Source of the DNA: Terriglobia bacterium
GTDB taxonomy: Bacteria; Acidobacteriota; Terriglobia; Acidiferrales; UBA7541
DNA: 64,000 bases
Direction of reading: 5' to 3'
Assembly: GCA_020073485.1 (NCBI GenBank)
Contig: JAIQFB010000013.1
Location: 104,045-168,044, forward strand
Shown piece by piece: positions 37,222 through 48,261 of this stretch. The first letter of the stretch is position 1, and each line of letters opens with the position of its first letter. A program made the position numbers and the translations under genes. The notes below the pieces were generated by a model. That model searched no databases and had not been told where the DNA came from. It saw only the letters and a list, made by a program, of their open reading frames with translations.

Positions 37222-38397
37222 CTAGAAATACGCGGGGATGCCGGTGATGCGCTCGCCGATGACCAGGCGATGGATATCGTGCGTGCCTTCGTAGGTGTAC
37301 ACGGATTCTAGATTGTTCATGTGGCGCATGACGCAGGAATCGTCGACGATGCCGTTGGCGCCGAGGATGTCGCGGGCCTTGCGCGCGGTTTCCATGGCCA
37401 TCCACACGTTGTTCATCTTGAGCATGGAGACGTGCGCGGGGTCCAGTCGATTCTGGTCTTTTAATCTTCCGAGGTGCAGGGCCAGCAATTGGGCCTTGGA
37501 AATTTCCGTGATCATGAAGACCAGCTTGTCCTGAACGAGCTGGTGCGTGGCGATGGGTTTGTTCTGGAATTGTTTGCGCGTCTTGGCGTATTGCAGCGCG
37601 GCGTCGTAGCAGGCCATGGCTGCGCCGATGGCTCCCCAGCCGATGCCGAAGCGCGCCTGCGTCAGGCAGCTCAGCGGGCCTTTGAGTCCGGCGACGCCGG
37701 GCAGGACGTTTGCAGCGGGGATTTCGCAATCGTTGAACGCGAGGCCGGAAGTGACGGAAGCGCGCAGCGAGAGCTTGCCGTGAATGTCGCGCGCGGTGAA
37801 ACCCTTTGTGCCCTTTTCCACCAGGAAGCCGCGAATTTTTTCGTCTTCTTCGCACTTAGCCCAGACCAGGGCGACATCGGCGATGGAGCCGTTGGTGATC
37901 CACATCTTTTCGCCGTTCAACACGTAACGGTCGCCGCGGCGCGCGGCGCGCGTGAGCATGCCGCCGGGGTTGGAGCCGAATTGCGGCTCGGTAAGCCCGA
38001 AACAGCCCAGCGCTTTGCCGCTCTGCAGGCGCGGCAGCCAGTGTTCCTTCTGTTCGGGCGAGCCGTAGTTGTAAATGGGATACATCACCAGGGCGCTTTG
38101 CACGGAAACAAAACTGCGCAGGCCGGAGTCGCCGCGCTCGAGTTCTTGCATCACCAGGCCGTACGCCACGTTGGACATTCCTGCGCAGCCGTAGCCCTCG
38201 AGGTTCGCGCCGAAAAATCCTAGGTCGGCCAAGCGTGGTACCAGGTCCAGCGGGAAGGTGGATTCCCGGTTGTGCTTCACGATGACCGGAAGCAGGAATT
38301 CCTCGACAAATTGCCGTGCGGTGCCGCGCGCCAGCAGTTCCTCGTCGTTCAGCAGGGAATCGAAATCCAGATAGTCCACGCCGGGAAAAGCAGGCAT
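37222..38397 (-). CDS. Acyl-CoA dehydrogenase, glutaryl-CoA dehydrogenase-like
   Basis: 391 residues from ATG 38397, AAGGAG 6 bases before. FAD-dependent acyl-CoA dehydrogenase fold: N-terminal helices, LRSFVSVQSALVMYPIYNYG (the Arg-Ser pair characteristic of glutaryl-CoA dehydrogenases), GCFGLTEPQFGSNPGGMLTR, and YVLNGEKMWITNG. The C-terminal YEGTHDIHRLVIGERITGI carries the catalytic Glu. The closest family by these motifs is glutaryl-CoA dehydrogenase (lysine/tryptophan breakdown). No electron-transfer flavoprotein or hydratase neighbours. Followed by the DUF711 gene, perhaps in one unit. Confidence 0.9.
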   Translation of the reverse strand: MPAFPGVDYLDFDSLLNDEELLARGTARQFVEEFLLPVIVKHNRESTFPLDLVPRLADLGFFGANLEGYGCAGMSNVAYGLVMQELERGDSGLRSFVSVQSALVMYPIYNYGSPEQKEHWLPRLQSGKALGCFGLTEPQFGSNPGGMLTRAARRGDRYVLNGEKMWITNGSIADVALVWAKCEEDEKIRGFLVEKGTKGFTARDIHGKLSLRASVTSGLAFNDCEIPAANVLPGVAGLKGPLSCLTQARFGIGWGAIGAAMACYDAALQYAKTRKQFQNKPIATHQLVQDKLVFMITEISKAQLLALHLGRLKDQNRLDPAHVSMLKMNNVWMAMETARKARDILGANGIVDDSCVMRHMNNLESVYTYEGTHDIHRLVIGERITGIPAYF

Positions 38398-38512
38398 CAG
38401 GTGCTCCTTGGTGAGGAAAGGGCTGACGAGGCACGTTGGGCTGCCGGCCAGGTTGTGAAGCACGTCACGTGTGGCATTCTATCGCGCGGAGTTTACTGGC
38501 AGCAAGCGAGTG

Positions 38513-38591
38513 TGTAGGACAGGCACTCTTGCCTGTCCGGTTTCCGCTCCTATGAGGCAAAAACCGGACAGGCAAGAGTGCCTGTCCTACA
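38513..38591. repeat. Two-armed palindromic repeat, perfect 31-bp arms
   Basis: Left arm 38513-38543 and right arm 38561-38591 are exact inverted complements over 31 bases with a 17-base centre. Each arm is itself a palindrome of the GGACAGGC..GCCTGTCC type. The inner ends read CCGGTTT / AAACCGG. The best-preserved copy in the window, just before the ATP synthase promoter. Confidence 0.85.
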
Positions 38592-38605
38592 TAAGTAGCA
38601 AAGTC

Positions 38606-38634
38606 TTGCACTAAATGGGCGGCGATGTTATAAA
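38606..38634 (+). promoter_or_regulatory. Predicted sigma-70 promoter of the ATP synthase operon
   Basis: A -35 TTGCAC (38606-38611), exact 17-base spacer and -10 TATAAA (38629-38634), about 108 bases before the first atp gene. It starts 15 bases after the repeat element. Confidence 0.75.
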
Positions 38635-38742
38635 ATCACTCCTTTGTCCATACAAGGAATTGCCTGAGGGGAGGGTGTGTACCCGAGGTTCTTCCGAAAG
38701 CTTGTGTTTGGGCGGGCATTGTCGGATGCCTAACCATAACCC

Positions 38743-39222
38743 GTGGAAATTTTAAACCAACTCGGCGACCTGTTTCTGGCGGCTGTCCCCACCGTCATCA
38801 TCGTTTTTCTTTTCTATTTTTTCCTGCGCTGGAGTTTTTTCAAGCCCATCGAGCGCGTGCTGGCCGAACGCCACAAACGCGCGGAAGGTGCGCGGCAGGA
38901 GGCGGAAGCGAGCCGCGCGGCCGTGCAGGAAAAACTTCGCACCTATAACGATTCGCTGAAGAAAGCGCGTTCGGAAATGTTTGCGGAGCAGGAAGGCGTC
39001 CGCCGGCGCGTGCTGGATGAGCGGCAGGCGAAGGTAAGCACCGCTCGGGTGGCCGCGCAGAAAGCCCTGCAGGAGGCAAAGCAGGTGATCGCCGAGGAAG
39101 TGAAGGCGGCGCGCGCCGAACTGGAACGATCCAGCGGCGATATGGCGGCGGAAATCGCCGAGGCCATTATTGCCGGAGGCCCTTCCGCTCCGGGCGCTTC
39201 CCGGCCGGGAGGGGCGCGATGA
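38743..39222 (+). CDS. atpF: ATP synthase F0 subunit b
   Basis: 159 residues from GTG 38743. A single N-terminal membrane helix (LFLAAVPTVIIVFLFYFFLR, residues 10-29) is followed by a long charged coiled-coil stator stalk. The start codon is unusual but there is no in-frame ATG nearby and the N-terminal MEILNQLG pattern is right. The stop overlaps the next gene as ATGA, indicating coupling. First gene of the operon. Confidence 0.88.
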   Translation: MEILNQLGDLFLAAVPTVIIVFLFYFFLRWSFFKPIERVLAERHKRAEGARQEAEASRAAVQEKLRTYNDSLKKARSEMFAEQEGVRRRVLDERQAKVSTARVAAQKALQEAKQVIAEEVKAARAELERSSGDMAAEIAEAIIAGGPSAPGASRPGGAR

Positions 39223-39809
39223 ACTTCGCCCGGCGCATCCTTATATCCGCTTCCGGGGCGCTTGTTGGGATTATCGTTTTTACGCTTCCCGTGCTTGCCG
39301 CCGAGGGCGCCGAGCCCAATCCCGCCGATTCTCCCGCGGGACTGATTTTTCGCTGGCTGAATTTTGCCCTAGTTTTCGGCGGGATCGCATACCTGATCGC
39401 CAAGAACGGCGGCGCGTTTTTCGGCGCCAACGCCAAGGCGATTTCCGCGAGTATTCGCGAAGGCGCGGCCGCGAAGGAAGAAGCGACTCGCCAGCTGCAG
39501 GAAGTGGAGACCAGGATTTCGCGGTTGGATCAGGAAGTTTCCGGTTTGAGAGAATCGGCGCGGCGCGATTCCGCGGCGGAAACCGAACGGTTGAATGCTT
39601 CGGGCCAGGCCGAAATTGAGAAGATTCAGATTGCGGCGCGGGCCGAACTCAGCGCGACCGAACGCGCCGCCAAGCAGGAATTGCGGGCGCTGGCCGCCTC
39701 GCTGGCGGTGGAGCGCGCGGGGGAACTGGTCGCATCCCGCATGGACAAGAATATCCGCACCAAATTAATGCGCGCGTTCCTCGACGAACTCGGAAGGAGC
39801 GCGAATTGA
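39219..39809 (+). CDS. atpF': ATP synthase F0 subunit b' (second b-type subunit)
   Basis: 196 residues from ATG 39219, overlapping the previous stop. A cleavable-looking signal (RRILISASGALVGIIVFTLP, then VLAAEGAEPN) precedes the membrane helix (LIFRWLNFALVFGGIAYLIA, about residues 42-61) and a long coiled coil. b-type subunits with an extra N-terminal hydrophobic stretch occur in acidobacterial operons. With subunit b it forms a heterodimeric stator. Overlaps the next gene by four bases. Confidence 0.85.
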   Translation: MNFARRILISASGALVGIIVFTLPVLAAEGAEPNPADSPAGLIFRWLNFALVFGGIAYLIAKNGGAFFGANAKAISASIREGAAAKEEATRQLQEVETRISRLDQEVSGLRESARRDSAAETERLNASGQAEIEKIQIAARAELSATERAAKQELRALAASLAVERAGELVASRMDKNIRTKLMRAFLDELGRSAN

Positions 39810-40342
39810 AAGCTTTGGCGGAGCGGTACGCGGGCGCGCTGGTGGACGTCGCGCTGGAAAACCGGCAGGCCGACCAGATCAAGCAGGAACTCGCGCAATT
39901 TGCGGCGATGGTCCGCGAATCGGACGAGCTGCACTCGTTTCTGGCGAATCCAGCCATTGCGCGCGCAAGCAAGCATGCGGCCATCGAACAGCTGGTGGCC
40001 AGGATGGGCGCCAGCCGCACGCTGCGCAATTATCTATTCGTGATCGTGGACCAGCGCCGCGCCGGGCTGCTGGTCGAAATTGAAGAGGCCTTCAGCGCCC
40101 TGCTGGACGCGCGGCAGGGAATCATGCAGGCTACGGTCACTTCGGCGGCGGAATTGACGCCCGTGGAGCGCGCCGAAATGGACGCCGCGCTGGTGAAGTT
40201 GACTGGCAAAAAGGTGCAGGCGAAATTCACGACCGATGCGGCGCTGATTGGCGGCGCGGTGGTGCGAATCGGGTCCACGATTTATGACGGGTCGGTGCGC
40301 GCGCAGCTGGAACGCATGCGCGTCCGGATGGTTACCGAATAA
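39806..40342 (+). CDS. atpH: ATP synthase F1 subunit delta
   Basis: 178 residues from TTG 39806, overlapping the b' stop as TTGA. Delta caps the alpha3-beta3 head and connects it to the b stalk. Family features are the N-terminal LAERYAGALVDVALENRQAD and C-terminal KKVQAKFTTDAALIGGAVVR IGSTIYDGSV pattern. The tight overlap implies coupled translation. Confidence 0.92.
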   Translation: MKALAERYAGALVDVALENRQADQIKQELAQFAAMVRESDELHSFLANPAIARASKHAAIEQLVARMGASRTLRNYLFVIVDQRRAGLLVEIEEAFSALLDARQGIMQATVTSAAELTPVERAEMDAALVKLTGKKVQAKFTTDAALIGGAVVRIGSTIYDGSVRAQLERMRVRMVTE

Positions 40343-40378
40343 TAGGTTACGAAACAGGATTCAGGAACAGGAGCTGGA

Positions 40379-41914
40379 ATGGCTTCGATTAAAGCGGATG
40401 AAATTACAAAGATACTGAAGGCGCAGATCGCCAACTACGAGCAGGCCGTCGCGGTCGAGGAAGTCGGCACCGTCATCTCCGTTGGCGACGGCATCGCGCG
40501 CGTCTATGGCCTCGAAAAAGTAATGTCCGGTGAAATGCTGGCGTTTCCTCACGACGTGTTCGGCATCGCGCTCAACCTGGAAGAAGATCAAGTGGGCGCC
40601 GTGCTGCTGGGCGAATACACGCTAGTGCAGGAAGGCGACACAGTGAAGCGCACGGGCACGATTATGTCCGCGCCGGTGGGCGAAGCGATGGTAGGGCGCG
40701 TGGTCAGCCCGCTCGGGGTGCCGCTGGACGGCAAAGGGCCCATCGCCACCGACAAGCGCATCCCGATCGAGCGCATCGCGCCGGGCGTTGTGGACCGGCA
40801 ACCGGTTCGCGAGCCGCTGCAAACCGGAATTAAGTCCATCGACTCGATGATCCCCATCGGCCGCGGGCAGCGCGAGTTGATCATCGGCGACCGCCAGACC
40901 GGGAAAACCGCCATCATTCTGGACACGATCCTGAATCAAAAGGGCGGCGACATGATTTGCATCTACTGCGCGATCGGGCAGAAGCGCTCGACCATCGCGC
41001 AGGTGGTGAAGGTGCTGACCGACGCGGGCGCGATGGAATACACCATCGTGGTCGCGGCCTCGGCCACGGAACCCGCCACGCTGCAATACATCGCGCCGTA
41101 TGCGGCTTGCGCCATGGGCGAATTTTTCCGCGATTCCGGCCGGCATGCGGTTTGTTTTTACGACGATCTTTCCAAGCACGCGCAGGCCTATCGCGAAATT
41201 TCTCTGCTGCTGCGGCGTCCTCCCGGCCGCGAGGCGTTTCCGGGTGACGTGTTCTATCTTCACTCGCGCCTGTTGGAGCGCGCCGCGAAATTGAACGACA
41301 AGCTGGGCGCTGGCTCGCTGACGGCGCTGCCGGTGATCGAAACGCAGGCGGGCGACGTTTCCGCCTACATTCCGACCAACGTGATTTCGATTACCGACGG
41401 GCAGATTTATCTGGAAGCGGACCTGTTCAACAGCGGCATACGCCCCGCGATCAACGTGGGTTTGTCGGTGAGCCGCGTCGGCGGCAACGCGCAGATCAAG
41501 GCCATGCGGCAGGTGGCAGGGTCGCTGCGTCTGGATCTGGCGCAGTACCGGGAACTGGCGGCGTTCGCGCAGTTCGGCTCCGATCAACTCGATAAGGCGA
41601 CGCAGGCGCAGCTGGCCCGCGGTCAGCGTTTGGTGGAAATCCTGAAGCAGGGGCAGTTCTCGCCGCTATCGGTCGAAGAGCAAGTGGTGGTGATTTTCGC
41701 CGGCACCAGCGGGCTGATTGACGACGTCGCGGTTCCGGACGTGCAGCGCTTCCAGAAAGACCTGGTGGAATTCATTCACACGCGATACGGCGCGCTGCTG
41801 GCCGAAATCGCGCAGAAAAAACAGATCACCGACGATGGGCGAGCGGCACTGAAGCGCGCCATCGGCGAATTCAAGGAGCAATTCCAGGCGGGAGCGGCCG
41901 TGGCGCGCGCCTAG
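40379..41914 (+). CDS. atpA: ATP synthase F1 subunit alpha
   Basis: 511 residues from ATG 40379, AGGAG 6 bases before. Nucleotide-binding regulatory subunit. Walker [11 protein letters not shown] is at about residues 170-179. [40 protein letters not shown] and the ATP-synthase alpha signature [14 protein letters not shown] are present. Full length. Confidence 0.97.
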   Translation: MASIKADEITKILKAQIANYEQAVAVEEVGTVISVGDGIARVYGLEKVMSGEMLAFPHDVFGIALNLEEDQVGAVLLGEYTLVQEGDTVKRTGTIMSAPVGEAMVGRVVSPLGVPLDGKGPIATDKRIPIERIAPGVVDRQPVREPLQTGIKSIDSMIPIGRGQRELIIGDRQTGKTAIILDTILNQKGGDMICIYCAIGQKRSTIAQVVKVLTDAGAMEYTIVVAASATEPATLQYIAPYAACAMGEFFRDSGRHAVCFYDDLSKHAQAYREISLLLRRPPGREAFPGDVFYLHSRLLERAAKLNDKLGAGSLTALPVIETQAGDVSAYIPTNVISITDGQIYLEADLFNSGIRPAINVGLSVSRVGGNAQIKAMRQVAGSLRLDLAQYRELAAFAQFGSDQLDKATQAQLARGQRLVEILKQGQFSPLSVEEQVVVIFAGTSGLIDDVAVPDVQRFQKDLVEFIHTRYGALLAEIAQKKQITDDGRAALKRAIGEFKEQFQAGAAVARA

Positions 41915-41935
41915 TCCGGCGAGCGAAACCTTTCG

Positions 41936-42823
41936 ATGCCCACACTACTCGATTTCCGGCGCCGCATTCGCTCGGTGAAGAACACCCAGCAGATCACGCG
42001 CGCGATGAAATTTATCGCCGCGGCCCGCCTGCGGCGGGCGCAGGAGACGGCGGTTTCGCTTCGGCCCTACGCCAGCGGGATTCGGGAAGTACTGGCTTCG
42101 GCCATGTCGCGGATCGAAAATCCCGAGCAGTTTCCGATGCTGGCCGAACGGCCCGAGGAGCGCATTCTGGTGCTGGTGGCTTCCGGTGAGCGCGGCTTGT
42201 GCGGGGCGTTCAATGCCAACGTGCTGCGCCGCGCCTTTGAATTCCTGCGCGACCATGGCGACCAGACGCTGGAAGTCATTGCCATCGCGAAAAAAAGCCG
42301 CGATGCCTTCCGGAAACGTTCGTGGAAAATTGTCGGCGAATACGTGGACATCACCACCAAGGCGGACCTCGGGAAAGCCGTGGAAATCGCGGCCGAGGTC
42401 ATGAAGCGTTACGAAGCCCGTGAGGCCGACTCGGTTTATCTCATTTACAACGAATTCAAGAACGTGATGTCGCAGACGCTGCGCGTCGAAAAGTTGCTGC
42501 CGCTGGATCGCGCGGCGCTCGCGACCCACGACAAAAACGCGCCGCCGGCGTCTTCCGCGGACTCCGTGGACTATATTTACGAACAGCCTGCGGCGGAAAT
42601 TTTCAACAAGCTGGTGCCGCGCTACGTGGAGATGCAGATTTACCGCATGCTCGCTGAAACGTCCGCCGCGGAACACGCGGCACGCATGACGGCCATGGAA
42701 TCGGCGACCAGCAACGCTTCCGACGTGATTGACGCGTTAACGCTGCACATGAACAAAGTACGACAGGCGGCGATTACGCGCGAAATCATTGAAGTGGTTA
42801 GTGGAGCAGCGTCTGCCGGTTAA
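41936..42823 (+). CDS. atpG: ATP synthase F1 subunit gamma
   Basis: 295 residues from ATG 41936. Central rotor shaft: N-terminal LLDFRRRIRSVKNTQQITRA with the conserved MKFIAAARLRRAQ, a Rossmann-like middle part (SGERGLCGAFNANV) and the C-terminal signature ITREIIEVVSGA. No anomaly in the frame. Followed by a short AT-rich repeat block before atpD. Confidence 0.96.
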   Translation: MPTLLDFRRRIRSVKNTQQITRAMKFIAAARLRRAQETAVSLRPYASGIREVLASAMSRIENPEQFPMLAERPEERILVLVASGERGLCGAFNANVLRRAFEFLRDHGDQTLEVIAIAKKSRDAFRKRSWKIVGEYVDITTKADLGKAVEIAAEVMKRYEAREADSVYLIYNEFKNVMSQTLRVEKLLPLDRAALATHDKNAPPASSADSVDYIYEQPAAEIFNKLVPRYVEMQIYRMLAETSAAEHAARMTAMESATSNASDVIDALTLHMNKVRQAAITREIIEVVSGAASAG

Positions 42824-44332
<1,509 letters not shown>

Positions 44333-44339
44333 TGAGGAA

Positions 44340-44440
44340 GTGATTCGCGATTTGTGATTCGTAATTCGTGAACCAAACCCTGCAAAGAGTGCGTTGGCAG
44401 GTTTTCACGAATCACGAATCACAAGTCACAAATCACGAAA
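44340..44440 (+). repeat. Inverted short-unit repeats between atpD and atpC
   Basis: Left block 44340-44372 and right block 44404-44440 are largely reverse complements, built of GTGATTCG / CGAATCAC-type units, around a 31-base centre. They could fold into a long imperfect hairpin in the mRNA. The right block reaches to the atpC start. Confidence 0.7.
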
Positions 44441-44444
44441 GAAA

Positions 44445-44897
44445 ATGGCGGACACATTCACACTCGAAGTGGTGACACCGGCGCGGCAAGTGGTGCGCGA
44501 GGCGGTGAGCGAGGCGCAGATTCCGGTGCGCGGCGGGTATATTGGCGTAATGCCGGGGCACACGCCGCTGCTGGCCGAGATGGGCACGGGCGAACTGACC
44601 TATCGCGCGGGCAATCGCGAGCTTTCGTGCACGGCGATGGGAGGATTCGTCGAAGTGCTTGCCGACCGAGTGATCGTGCTAGCCGATGCCGCCGAACTGG
44701 CCTCGGAAATCGACGCGGCTCGGGCACAGGCGGCGCTCGACCGCGCCCAGAAGCGATTCGCGAATCCGAACGATCCCAACGTGGATTGGAAGCGCGCTCA
44801 GGACGCTCTGGAACGGGCGCAAGTCCGGTTGCAAGTTGCTGCAAAGGCTGGTTCTGCCGCCGTCAATGCGGCGGTTACTGCTTCGGATCACTCCTGA
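44445..44897 (+). CDS. atpC: ATP synthase F1 subunit epsilon
   Basis: 150 residues from ATG 44445; the frame is open upstream to 44394 but that part is repeat DNA. N-terminal beta-sandwich with FTLEVVTPARQVVREAVSEA, VRGGYIGVMPGHTPLLAEMG and the helix-turn-helix region (AAELASEIDAARAQAALDRA). Regulates the F1 motor by folding of its C-terminal helices. The ribosome site is weak (GAAAGAAA). Last gene of the operon. Confidence 0.93.
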   Translation: MADTFTLEVVTPARQVVREAVSEAQIPVRGGYIGVMPGHTPLLAEMGTGELTYRAGNRELSCTAMGGFVEVLADRVIVLADAAELASEIDAARAQAALDRAQKRFANPNDPNVDWKRAQDALERAQVRLQVAAKAGSAAVNAAVTASDHS

Positions 44898-44946
44898 CCT
44901 CGAACCTCCTTTGAACCTCACGCGATGGCGTAGCATCTAATTGGCC

Positions 44947-45201
44947 ATGGAAGAAATCACGATGTACTGCACAAGTTGGTGCGGGGATTGCCACCGTGCC
45001 AAGAGGTTCTTGAAGGAACGCGGCGTGAGCTTTTCGGAAGTGAATATTGACGAGGAGCCCGACGCCGAGGACCTGGTCCTGAGCGTGAACGAAGGCCGGC
45101 GAAAAGTTCCGACTATAAAAGTCGGCGAGCGTTATTTTGCGTGCAGCCCGTTTGATCCCTACCTGCTTTCCTCGGAATTGAATATCCCGCTGAACAAGTA
45201 A
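44947..45201 (+). CDS. Glutaredoxin-like thiol-disulfide protein
   Basis: 84 residues from ATG 44947. A thioredoxin-fold redox protein: MYCTSWCGDCHRAKRFLKER has the CGDC active site (Cys12-Cys15) plus an extra Cys8. The cis-Pro loop KVPTIKVGERYFACSP completes the fold, and a Val-Pro-Thr motif is present. Acts in cytoplasmic reduction, probably with glutathione- or bacillithiol-like thiols (inference). No strong ribosome site. Located 49 bases after atpC on the same strand, possibly by read-through. Confidence 0.88.
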   Translation: MEEITMYCTSWCGDCHRAKRFLKERGVSFSEVNIDEEPDAEDLVLSVNEGRRKVPTIKVGERYFACSPFDPYLLSSELNIPLNK

Positions 45202-45331
45202 GTCCATCGAGACGTCCGCCGCGCTGCGTTTATCGCGTTCCCCGTATTGAAAGCCCTGCTCGGACTTTTGAATTTTTTTTAACACAGAGGGTATAGAGAA
45301 AACCGCGGAGAGAGACGCCTTCCGGGCTTAA

Positions 45332-46510
45332 TCAGGCTTGTGTCAGGCCCACTCCGCGCGTCATTACGCCGGAGACTTCTAGTTTGTCGTCGAGGAAAAC
45401 CAGATCCGCGTCCGCCCCCGGCGCCAGGATGCCCTTGCGCGAGCCGAGGCCTAGTTGGCGGGCGGGGTTCGCGGTGACCATGCGCACGGCGGAAGCCAGC
45501 GGAACGCCCAGCGCGACAATATTGCGGAGCGCACGGTCCAGCGTCAGTGTGCTCCCGGCCAGCTTGCCTTCGGTGTTGCGGCAAACCCCCCCGGAGACCT
45601 TCACTTGCAGCTTCCCGAGCTGATATTTTCCATCGGGCATCCCAGTGGCAGACGTGCCGTCGCTCACCAGGATGACGCGTTCGGGCGTTTTAAGGTCCAC
45701 GAGCATGCGCATGGCGGCTTCGTCCACGTGAACGTTATCGGCAATGAGTTCGGCGCTGACTTTTGGTGACGTTAAGACCGCGCCGAGCACGCCGGTGCCG
45801 CGATGGGAGAACGGGCGCATGGCGTTATAGACGTGCGCGGCGTGGGTGGCTCCGGCGTGGATGGCGGCCAGGGCCTGTTCGTAATTCGCGTCGGTGTGAC
45901 CGATCGAGACCACCAGGCCGGCCTGGCGCGCCGCGGCGATCAAGTCGAAAGCGCCGGGCAGCTCCGGGGCCAACGTGAGGATCTGCGCGGTGCCGCGCGC
46001 TTCCTTGAGGAACTCGGCCAGGACTTCGGTCGAGGGCGGAAGTATCCATTCCTCCGGATGCACGCCCCGGCGCGCCTTGCTGATGAACGGGCCTTCAAAG
46101 TGGATGCCGAGAATTTCGGCGCTGAGTTCGCGGGCGGCGAACTGGCTGGATTTTAGAATAAATCGGGCGATGCCCCCGACGCTTTCGCAGGTTTCCGCCT
46201 GGCTGGCGGTCACCGTGGTGGCCACGAACGAGGTGGTGCCGTAGCGCGCGACCGTCCCGGCAATAATTTCCAGGGACTCGGCATTTCCTGCCATGACGTC
46301 GCGGCCTCCGGCGCCGTGAATATGGACATCTACGAACCCCGGCACGACGGTTTTTCCCTTCGCCGGGATTTCGCGAGCGCCGCGCGGCAGAACCACTTGG
46401 CCGCGGGGGCCCACCTCGGAGATCTTGCTCCCCTGAATGACCACGACGCCGTCGGCAATATCCTCGAACGGGGTCAGAACGCGGCTGGCGTGGATGGCGA
46501 GAGACTGCAT
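45332..46510 (-). CDS. nagA: N-acetylglucosamine-6-phosphate deacetylase
   Basis: 392 residues from ATG 46510. Amidohydrolase that deacetylates GlcNAc-6-P in amino-sugar and cell-wall recycling. The metal-binding HIHGAGGRDVMAG motif, IHFEGPFISKARRGVHPE and GHTDANYEQALAAIHAGATH mark the site. ILVSDGTSATGMPDG contributes the catalytic Asp region. TASGVLAGS-like is read as KLAGSTLTLDRALRN. Full length. No nagB, transporter or regulator in the window. Confidence 0.95.
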   Translation of the reverse strand: MQSLAIHASRVLTPFEDIADGVVVIQGSKISEVGPRGQVVLPRGAREIPAKGKTVVPGFVDVHIHGAGGRDVMAGNAESLEIIAGTVARYGTTSFVATTVTASQAETCESVGGIARFILKSSQFAARELSAEILGIHFEGPFISKARRGVHPEEWILPPSTEVLAEFLKEARGTAQILTLAPELPGAFDLIAAARQAGLVVSIGHTDANYEQALAAIHAGATHAAHVYNAMRPFSHRGTGVLGAVLTSPKVSAELIADNVHVDEAAMRMLVDLKTPERVILVSDGTSATGMPDGKYQLGKLQVKVSGGVCRNTEGKLAGSTLTLDRALRNIVALGVPLASAVRMVTANPARQLGLGSRKGILAPGADADLVFLDDKLEVSGVMTRGVGLTQA

Positions 46511-47028
46511 CTGGATGCCATCATCCTACTTGAAACTCGGGGCGAAAATGCGGGAAAAATGGGGGCAAATCCGAGCGTCCGGCCGAGCGATTTGGCCCTG
46601 CCGGCGATGCCCCTCGCTTCAATGCGTTCCCTTGAACTACGGGCTCATCCGCCAGCAGGGCAGGCGGCAAATGGCGGGTCAAGTGCATCCACTCCTTTGC
46701 CGATACACTGGTCGAGATAGGCTCTTGTCGGTGGCGGGACGCAGTGCTAGACTTTCTCTGCCCCGCCCTATTCGAGGTGATTTTCGATTGAGCGCACCAT
46801 GGCAAAGCAATTCCCAAGCCGCTCACTCGATCGCCTCCCGCAAGGTTTCCCCAGTGGCCAAATGTTCAGGTGGCGCTTAGGAAACAGTAGTACAAAAGTC
46901 CTATTCAGCCCCTCGGACAGGCCCAGTACATTTGTACCGCACGCGGCAGCGCCAGCCACGATCCTGTTAACTACGGGCAGACAGCTGTCTCTACGCGCAC
47001 GGAATCCATAGATAGGCGACGTGACGAC
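46511..47028. other. Spacer between divergent nagA and tonB, with a possible promoter
   Basis: 518 bases without a recognisable gene. A -35 TTGTCG (46725-46730), 17-base spacer and -10 TAGACT (46748-46753) on the plus strand would give a leader of about 270 bases to tonB. A small hairpin and a G-rich tract are near 46555. No RNA family recognised. Confidence 0.35.
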
Positions 47029-48198
47029 ATGACAACGACTGCAGAGCAACTTACGCAGGGGAGTCTTCGGCTTAAGCCTTCCGGCCGCTCCGCCCCGAAT
47101 CCGCAAGCATGGAAAGCGTTGGTCGGGAACAAGCCGGTCAGTGCGCGTTTTTCGCTCTTGCCCGAAACCAAACCGCGCAAGGGAGCGCTAGCGACAAGTC
47201 TGGTCATTCAAATTTGCCTGGCCGCTTTTGTGGTCATGATTCCTCTGCTATTTCCCCAGCAGATGATCCCGAGATCCATTTACATGGTGACGGACATCGC
47301 CGGGCCGCCGCTGGAAATTCCCGAGCCTCCCAAACCGAAGCCGCCGGCGCCGCCGAAAGTGGCAAAGGTGCAGCCGCCTCCTCCTCCGGTTGAGAAAGCT
47401 CCGCCAAAGATAGACGTGGCCAAATATTTTGCGCCCAAGATTGAGGCTCCGAAGCCGAAACCTCGCCAGGTCGAGGCGGAACTTCCGAAGGTCAACGATA
47501 CGTTCCAGCCGTTAAAGCTGGAAGTAGCCAATAATCAGCCCGCGCGCCCGCGGGAGCCGGTGAAAACCGGAATGATGACCGGTGGAAGCTCGGCCGTGCC
47601 GACGATGCCGAGCAAGCCGCTGGACAAAGTGCAGACCGGCGGATTCGGCGATCCGGACGGGCTGACTGGGCCGAGCGATCCGAATAAGCATGCGAACGTC
47701 GGGCATTTTGGGAACCCAGCGCTGCCTCCGGGGCCGGGCTACGGAAACGGCACAGGCGGTGCAAACGGAGCAAAGGGAATCGTGGCCAGCACCGGGTTTG
47801 GCAATGGTGTTGCAATTCCTCCTCCGAGTGGCCGGCCGAAAGGCACGGTGCAAGCAGGCGGATTTGCGAACCAGAACGATCAGGTCGTCGAGGCTCCCAA
47901 GAAGAGGGCCGAAGCCGCTCCTGATGTGGAACCCGTGGAAATCTTATCCAAGCCTCGGCCGGTCTATTCGGCGGAAGCGCTGAAGCTGAACCTGGAAGGC
48001 GAGGTATTGCTGGACGTGATCTTCCCCGCAGCCGGTGGCCAGGTCCACGTGAACCGCGTCGTGAAGGGTTTGGGACACGGCCTGGACGAGGCCGCGATCA
48101 AGGCGGCGGAGCTGATCAAATACAAGCCCGCGATTTCGAATGGGCACCCGGTCGATTTTCCGGCCGTGATTCACATTGTGTTCCAAACGGCGTACTGA
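47029..48198 (+). CDS. tonB: TonB family energy-transducing protein
   Basis: 389 residues. The N-terminus is cytoplasmic (about 50 residues), then a membrane helix (TSLVIQICLAAFVVMIPLLF, about residues 55-74). A Pro/Lys-rich periplasmic spacer (KPKPPAPPKVAKVQPPPPPV) and a Gly-rich linker follow. The C-terminal TonB domain has ILSKPRPVYSAEALKLNLEG, VLLDVIFPAAGGQVHVNRVV and VDFPAVIHIVFQTAY. It couples the proton motive force to receptors such as the two in this window, using ExbB/ExbD, which are not encoded here. The N-terminus is longer than in a minimal TonB. Start ATG 47029; no strong ribosome site. The next gene follows after 63 bases and may be co-transcribed. Confidence 0.9.
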   Translation: MTTTAEQLTQGSLRLKPSGRSAPNPQAWKALVGNKPVSARFSLLPETKPRKGALATSLVIQICLAAFVVMIPLLFPQQMIPRSIYMVTDIAGPPLEIPEPPKPKPPAPPKVAKVQPPPPPVEKAPPKIDVAKYFAPKIEAPKPKPRQVEAELPKVNDTFQPLKLEVANNQPARPREPVKTGMMTGGSSAVPTMPSKPLDKVQTGGFGDPDGLTGPSDPNKHANVGHFGNPALPPGPGYGNGTGGANGAKGIVASTGFGNGVAIPPPSGRPKGTVQAGGFANQNDQVVEAPKKRAEAAPDVEPVEILSKPRPVYSAEALKLNLEGEVLLDVIFPAAGGQVHVNRVVKGLGHGLDEAAIKAAELIKYKPAISNGHPVDFPAVIHIVFQTAY

Positions 48199-48261
48199 GA
48201 TTCCATGCAGTAAGGTGTGGGCATTACTTGGGGCCCGCTACAGATAAAATCCGGAGGGGAT

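Noticed and set aside
37160..37855. N-terminal extension of the DUF711 frame to 37855
   Set aside because: The extra 232 codons run through the acyl-CoA dehydrogenase gene in another frame; a strong ribosome site marks 37159.
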